Below the pieces are notes generated by a model. It saw nothing but the letters and a program-made list of their open reading frames with translations. It did no database searches and had not been told where the DNA came from. The position numbers were made by a program, and so were the translations under genes. A DNA stretch of 64,000 nt from an uncultured Enterorhabdus sp. (GTDB lineage Bacteria > Actinomycetota > Coriobacteriia > Coriobacteriales > Eggerthellaceae): assembly GCA_947649205.1 (NCBI GenBank), contig CANSQM010000006.1, forward strand, positions 39,517 through 103,516. The letters run 5' to 3'. This document shows positions 61,391 through 64,000 of this stretch, in pieces; position 1 is the stretch's first letter; every line of letters begins with the position of its first letter.

Positions 61391-61927
61391 ATGGGGAAGA
61401 ATCGCGAGACGGAACTTCTGAGAGAGGCATCTGGCCAGATTCCGGCAATGGGCCGCGTCCTCTACGTCCTCTTCGTTATTGCCACGGTCATCGCGCTGAT
61501 GAGCCTCGTCTTCTATCCCCGCGTATGGGGAGAGATTATGCAATCGAGCGATGCTGCTGGCGCCGAGATCATCAGTGGAACGTTGGGCCGGCTGGCTCTG
61601 CTGTGTCCTTGCCTGTGTTGCGCGCTGTTGGCGCGAGATGTCGCCAATGGGGAAAGCCCCTTCGCCGGCAAGCAGGCAAAGCGCGTTTTCTTCTCGGCGT
61701 GTGCCATTGCCGTCTACACGGTCTCGTGTTTTCTTTGGCAGCCCCTCATCTCCAGTATTCAGGAAAGGTTAGGGCCGACGCGGGCTGCCCAGTTCAGTGA
61801 GTATGCCATGATTCCCGATATATCCATGCTCTTTTGGATGATCGTGGTGACGCTGGCGATGTTGCTGTTCGCCATGGTTCTCAACTACGGCAAGACGCTG
61901 CAGATGCTCGTGGATGAAACGGGGTAG
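61391..61927 (+). CDS. DUF2975-like four-helix membrane protein
   Basis: 178 residues from ATG 61391 (GGAGGTGG upstream). Four hydrophobic helices, with NGESPFAGKQAKRVFF between the second and third, the conserved 'PF' loop of DUF2975. This family is typically paired with a small XRE regulator, as here (six-base gap). Function unknown. Confidence 0.75.
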   Translation: MGKNRETELLREASGQIPAMGRVLYVLFVIATVIALMSLVFYPRVWGEIMQSSDAAGAEIISGTLGRLALLCPCLCCALLARDVANGESPFAGKQAKRVFFSACAIAVYTVSCFLWQPLISSIQERLGPTRAAQFSEYAMIPDISMLFWMIVVTLAMLLFAMVLNYGKTLQMLVDETG

Positions 61928-61933
61928 GTCATC

Positions 61934-62164
61934 GTGGGTATTATCGTGAATCTCGATGTCATGCTCGCGAAGCGCAAGATGGCTTCGAATGTGTTGGCGG
62001 AGCGCATTGGGTTGTCCGAGAACAATCTGTCACGCATCAAGAAGGGACATATCAAGGCCATTCGCTTCTCGACTCTCGGGGCTCTCTGCCGTGAATTGGA
62101 TTGCAAGCCAGGCGATCTGCTCGACTATGAACGGGATGGATCGGACGATTGGGACGAAGATTAG
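61934..62164 (+). CDS. Small XRE/YozG-type transcriptional regulator
   Basis: 76 residues from GTG 61934 (GTG 61946 also possible). A single Cro/C1 HTH covers most of the protein: MLAKRKMASNVLAERIGLSENNLSRIKKGHIKAIRFSTL, then CRELDCKPGDLLDYE. Very likely represses its own operon through the inverted repeat at 61271-61298. Confidence 0.85.
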   Translation: MGIIVNLDVMLAKRKMASNVLAERIGLSENNLSRIKKGHIKAIRFSTLGALCRELDCKPGDLLDYERDGSDDWDED

Positions 62165-62183
62165 ATTCAGTTGAGGGAGGACG

Positions 62184-62435
62184 GTGGCCGCAGTGATCGG
62201 ATTTGCCTTGCCGAATATCCCGGGCGTTCCCTATTGGGCGTGGGGTCTCGCCATCCGTGCGCTCATAGCATGGCCCATCGCCTACTATGCCAAGCGAAAA
62301 GGATACAACTTCTGGAGCTTTCTCATTGCCGGCACCCTGCTCAGCCCTCTTACGTGCCTGGCCCTCGCCATAGCGCTGCCGAAAATCGTCCGCTATGTGG
62401 ATAAAAGAGAGGCCGAGGCGCTCAAGGAGGATTAG
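62184..62435 (+). CDS. Small membrane protein, copy 1 of a duplicated gene
   Basis: 83 residues from GTG 62184. Two hydrophobic helices (WAWGLAIRALIAWPIAYYA and FLIAGTLLSPLTCLALAIALP) and a charged end KIVRYVDKREAEALKED. Closely related to the protein at 63586. AGGGAGGACG upstream. It may belong to the preceding operon (19-base gap). Function unknown. Confidence 0.7.
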   Translation: MAAVIGFALPNIPGVPYWAWGLAIRALIAWPIAYYAKRKGYNFWSFLIAGTLLSPLTCLALAIALPKIVRYVDKREAEALKED

Positions 62436-62709
62436 CGTTTGGGCCTGGGAGATGGGGATTGTTTTGTTCGGATTGTTTTTTCGCCCACACGGATTGTGAA
62501 TCGATGATGCTCCGTTGCCGAGTGGCGAGGATGAGAGGCGGTGCAGGAGAGTCGCTGCCTTGAGATGGATCAAAGACCTCGATTTGCTGGAACGGGAGAC
62601 AGTTGGAGGTACTGGTGTTTCTTCAGGGGACTGTCTGTCGTTGTCGTTTCGGATGTTCATAAAGGAGCACGGAGAGAAGGGGGTGATTGGTGGGGCGTAG
62701 GAAGATAGC
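62436..62709. other. Intergenic stretch without a supported gene
   Basis: T-rich start with two copies of GGATTGTTTT (about 62457-62482), then mixed sequence. A 61-codon open frame at 62515-62700 has no RBS and no recognisable product. Confidence 0.4.
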
Positions 62710-62730
62710 TTGAGTGGGTCGTATACTCAA
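62710..62730 (+). promoter_or_regulatory. Promoter/operator TTGAGT...TATACTCAA
   Basis: -10 box TATACT at 62722-62727 overlapped by an inverted repeat TTGAGT / ACTCAA (62710-62715, 62725-62730). About 25 bases before ATG 62753. Confidence 0.45.
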
Positions 62731-62752
62731 ACAATTGAGAGAGGTGAGCAGT

Positions 62753-63577
62753 ATGGATAATCACCACATTAGGAAAGACTCGAGTCTTGCTGGATACTTT
62801 TGGAAGTTGGTTCCGATCGTCATCTTTTCCATTGCCTGCACGCTGTGTTTTCGTGGGGAGGCCTATGCGGACTCTATTGATTTAGAGCTTGCCGTGGGGC
62901 CGGATGGGGACTTAACGGTAATTGCCCAAATTGATGATTCTGGCGTGCTTGAGATCCAGGAGTTTGAGGTGGATGGGAGGGTCATTCCGACGGATAGCGA
63001 GATGGCCGAGTCCGAAGAAGTTCTTATTGCTCTGGCCGCGGCTCATAACGGCTGGTATAAAACGAATGCCGGGGATTGGTTTTACTTTGTTGATGGCAAG
63101 TGGGTGACCGGCTGGAAGAAAATCAGCGGCTATTGGTATTACTTCAACAGCTCCGGAAAGATGCTCAAGGGTTGGCAATGGATAGGGAGCAATTGGTACT
63201 ATTTGAGGACGGCAACGAATAAGCCCACTACAGGGCCGGAGGGCGCAATGGTGGTGAACTGGGCATACGTTGGGGGCTACTGGTACTGCCTGGCTGGTAG
63301 CGAGTGTGGCATTGGGGAAAACAGTCCCGATCTCGGCAAGATGCTCAAAGGCATACGCAAAGTTGGTCTCTACGAGTACTATTTTTATGTCAAAGGTGAG
63401 TATTTTCCCGGGATCGATGTTCCGGATGGCTCTATGGTTACGGATGCTATTGGCGTGAGAGTTTTTGGGCCGGATGGTCGTGCCGTTGTCATATCGATCA
63501 ACAAGCAGGGTCACGTAAGCCGTCATGTGGCGCTCTCTGCCTCTGAGTCGTTTGATGCCGCAGATAAGGATCTCTAA
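62753..63577 (+). CDS. Exported protein with cell-wall-binding (choline-binding-like) repeats
   Basis: 274 residues. A 15-residue basic start and hydrophobic helix (LVPIVIFSIACTLCF) form a signal peptide ending near EAYA-DS. Residues about 98-200 hold aromatic-glycine cell-wall-binding repeats (GWYKTNAGDWFYFVDGKW, TGWKKISGYWYYFNSSGKM, GWQWIGSNWYYL, YVGGYWYCLAG). The C-terminal part is unassigned. Base composition is visibly less G+C-rich than the rest of the window, suggesting acquisition. AGGTGAG precedes ATG 62753. Confidence 0.8.
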   Translation: MDNHHIRKDSSLAGYFWKLVPIVIFSIACTLCFRGEAYADSIDLELAVGPDGDLTVIAQIDDSGVLEIQEFEVDGRVIPTDSEMAESEEVLIALAAAHNGWYKTNAGDWFYFVDGKWVTGWKKISGYWYYFNSSGKMLKGWQWIGSNWYYLRTATNKPTTGPEGAMVVNWAYVGGYWYCLAGSECGIGENSPDLGKMLKGIRKVGLYEYYFYVKGEYFPGIDVPDGSMVTDAIGVRVFGPDGRAVVISINKQGHVSRHVALSASESFDAADKDL

Positions 63578-63585
63578 TCGCATAA

Positions 63586-63861
63586 ATGAACCGATTCCTG
63601 GAGAAAGCGAGCAAGATGATGATAGGACTTGGGTTGCCAGCGATTCCCGGGGTACCAGCGGAAGTGTATGTTTGGCTGATCAGGGCTCTTATCGCTTGGC
63701 CTGTTGCGTACTATGCAAAGAAGAAGGGCTACAACTTCTGGGTATTCTTCGTGGCCGGGGTGCTCTTGAGTCCCCTTACGTGCTTGGCCCTCGCCATTGC
63801 GCTGCCAAAAATTGTTCGCTATGTGGGCAAAAGGGAGGCCGAGGCGCTCAAGGGGGATTAG
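63586..63861 (+). CDS. Small membrane protein, copy 2 of a duplicated gene
   Basis: 91 residues from ATG 63586. Nearly the same C-terminal 60 residues as the protein at 62184 (RALIAWPVAYYAKKKGYNFW, LLSPLTCLALAIALPKIV), and the DNA similarity continues past both stop codons. The N-terminus differs (NRFLEKASKMMIGLG). It starts 8 bases after the wall-repeat gene. Confidence 0.7.
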   Translation: MNRFLEKASKMMIGLGLPAIPGVPAEVYVWLIRALIAWPVAYYAKKKGYNFWVFFVAGVLLSPLTCLALAIALPKIVRYVGKREAEALKGD

Positions 63862-63943
63862 CATTTGGGTTTCGATTGCGCCGCCGGGCAAGCGAACGGC
63901 GTTTGGAAAGGGCCAGGCGCTAACCGTCAGCACTGATGCGGGG

Positions 63944-63977
63944 GGGGGTGCCTCAAGAGGCGCCCCCTCTTCTTCTT
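63944..63977 (+). terminator. Intrinsic terminator
   Basis: GGGGGTGCCTC / GAGGCGCCCCC stem with an AA loop and TCTTCTTCTT. It closes the small right-end gene group. Confidence 0.8.
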
Positions 63978-64000
63978 GGGAGTCCTCGGATCGCTCGCTC

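Noticed and set aside
62515..62700. 61-codon open frame in the right-end gap
   Set aside because: No ribosome binding site, no recognisable product, and it lies in a region with duplicated non-coding sequence.
1..64000. tRNA, rRNA, CRISPR arrays, prophage or IS transposase genes
   Set aside because: I read through for tRNA T-loops, regular short repeats and transposase-like proteins and found none I could support. Small RNAs without obvious structure would be missed by eye.

Overview
This is high-G+C, GC-ending-codon bacterial DNA. It carries a Gram-positive/actinobacterial style ribosomal cluster, zinc-type S14, many Tat-exported flavin, molybdopterin and multihaem redox proteins, and repeated LuxR-type regulators fused to a polytopic membrane domain. 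That combination is characteristic of Coriobacteriia, most likely family Eggerthellaceae (Eggerthella, Gordonibacter, Adlercreutzia, Slackia relatives). This placement is an inference from gene content; no 16S gene lies in the window.

Layout. 1-924 is the 3' part of asd. 1052-2767 holds a DUF559-like nuclease gene bracketed by two related inverted-repeat elements. 2800-3555 is tlyA. 3884-12884 is a respiratory island: a secreted flavoprotein with two FMN-binding domains, a membrane LuxR regulator, a molybdopterin oxidoreductase with its Fe-S subunit, and a second membrane LuxR regulator. 12881-23832 is mostly housekeeping (tatD, pcrA, a fused L-serine dehydratase, manganese pyrophosphatase, an M20 peptidase) plus an unusual U32-like/HTH gene pair. 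23913-28118 is a second respiratory locus: hexahaem-type cytochrome, flavoprotein reductase and a divergent LuxR.

28372-33361 is rpsL-rpsG-fusA-rpsJ-rplC-rplD-rplW (no tuf between fusA and rpsJ). It ends in a strong terminator, so the S10 operon is cut after rplW. About 14 kb of unrelated genes follow: a haem/molybdopterin sulfite-oxidase-like locus with its own LuxR, an ABC/FtsX exporter, a radical SAM protein, pyridoxal kinase, trigger factor and a YgiQ-like protein. The ribosomal cluster then resumes at rplB with its own promoter and runs to adk (47390-56996), with another intrinsic terminator between rplX and rplE. The right end (57099-64000) has a GT-C-like membrane protein, an orphan family-5 solute-binding lipoprotein, a DUF2975/XRE pair, and a lower-G+C cell-wall-repeat protein flanked by two copies of a small membrane protein gene.

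How the genes work together. Four LuxR/membrane regulators each sit head-to-head with an operon for an exported oxidoreductase. Inverted repeats lie in each shared upstream region, and each pair has its own repeat type, except that the first two pairs share one. The simplest reading is a set of substrate-specific anaerobic respiratory modules, each with a private membrane sensor-regulator. Four unrelated genes have a -10 box 6-7 bases before the start codon, so leaderless transcripts are probably common. The two ribosomal operon starts share a 19-base motif (17 of 19 identical), the best candidate here for an undescribed ribosomal-operon regulatory element.
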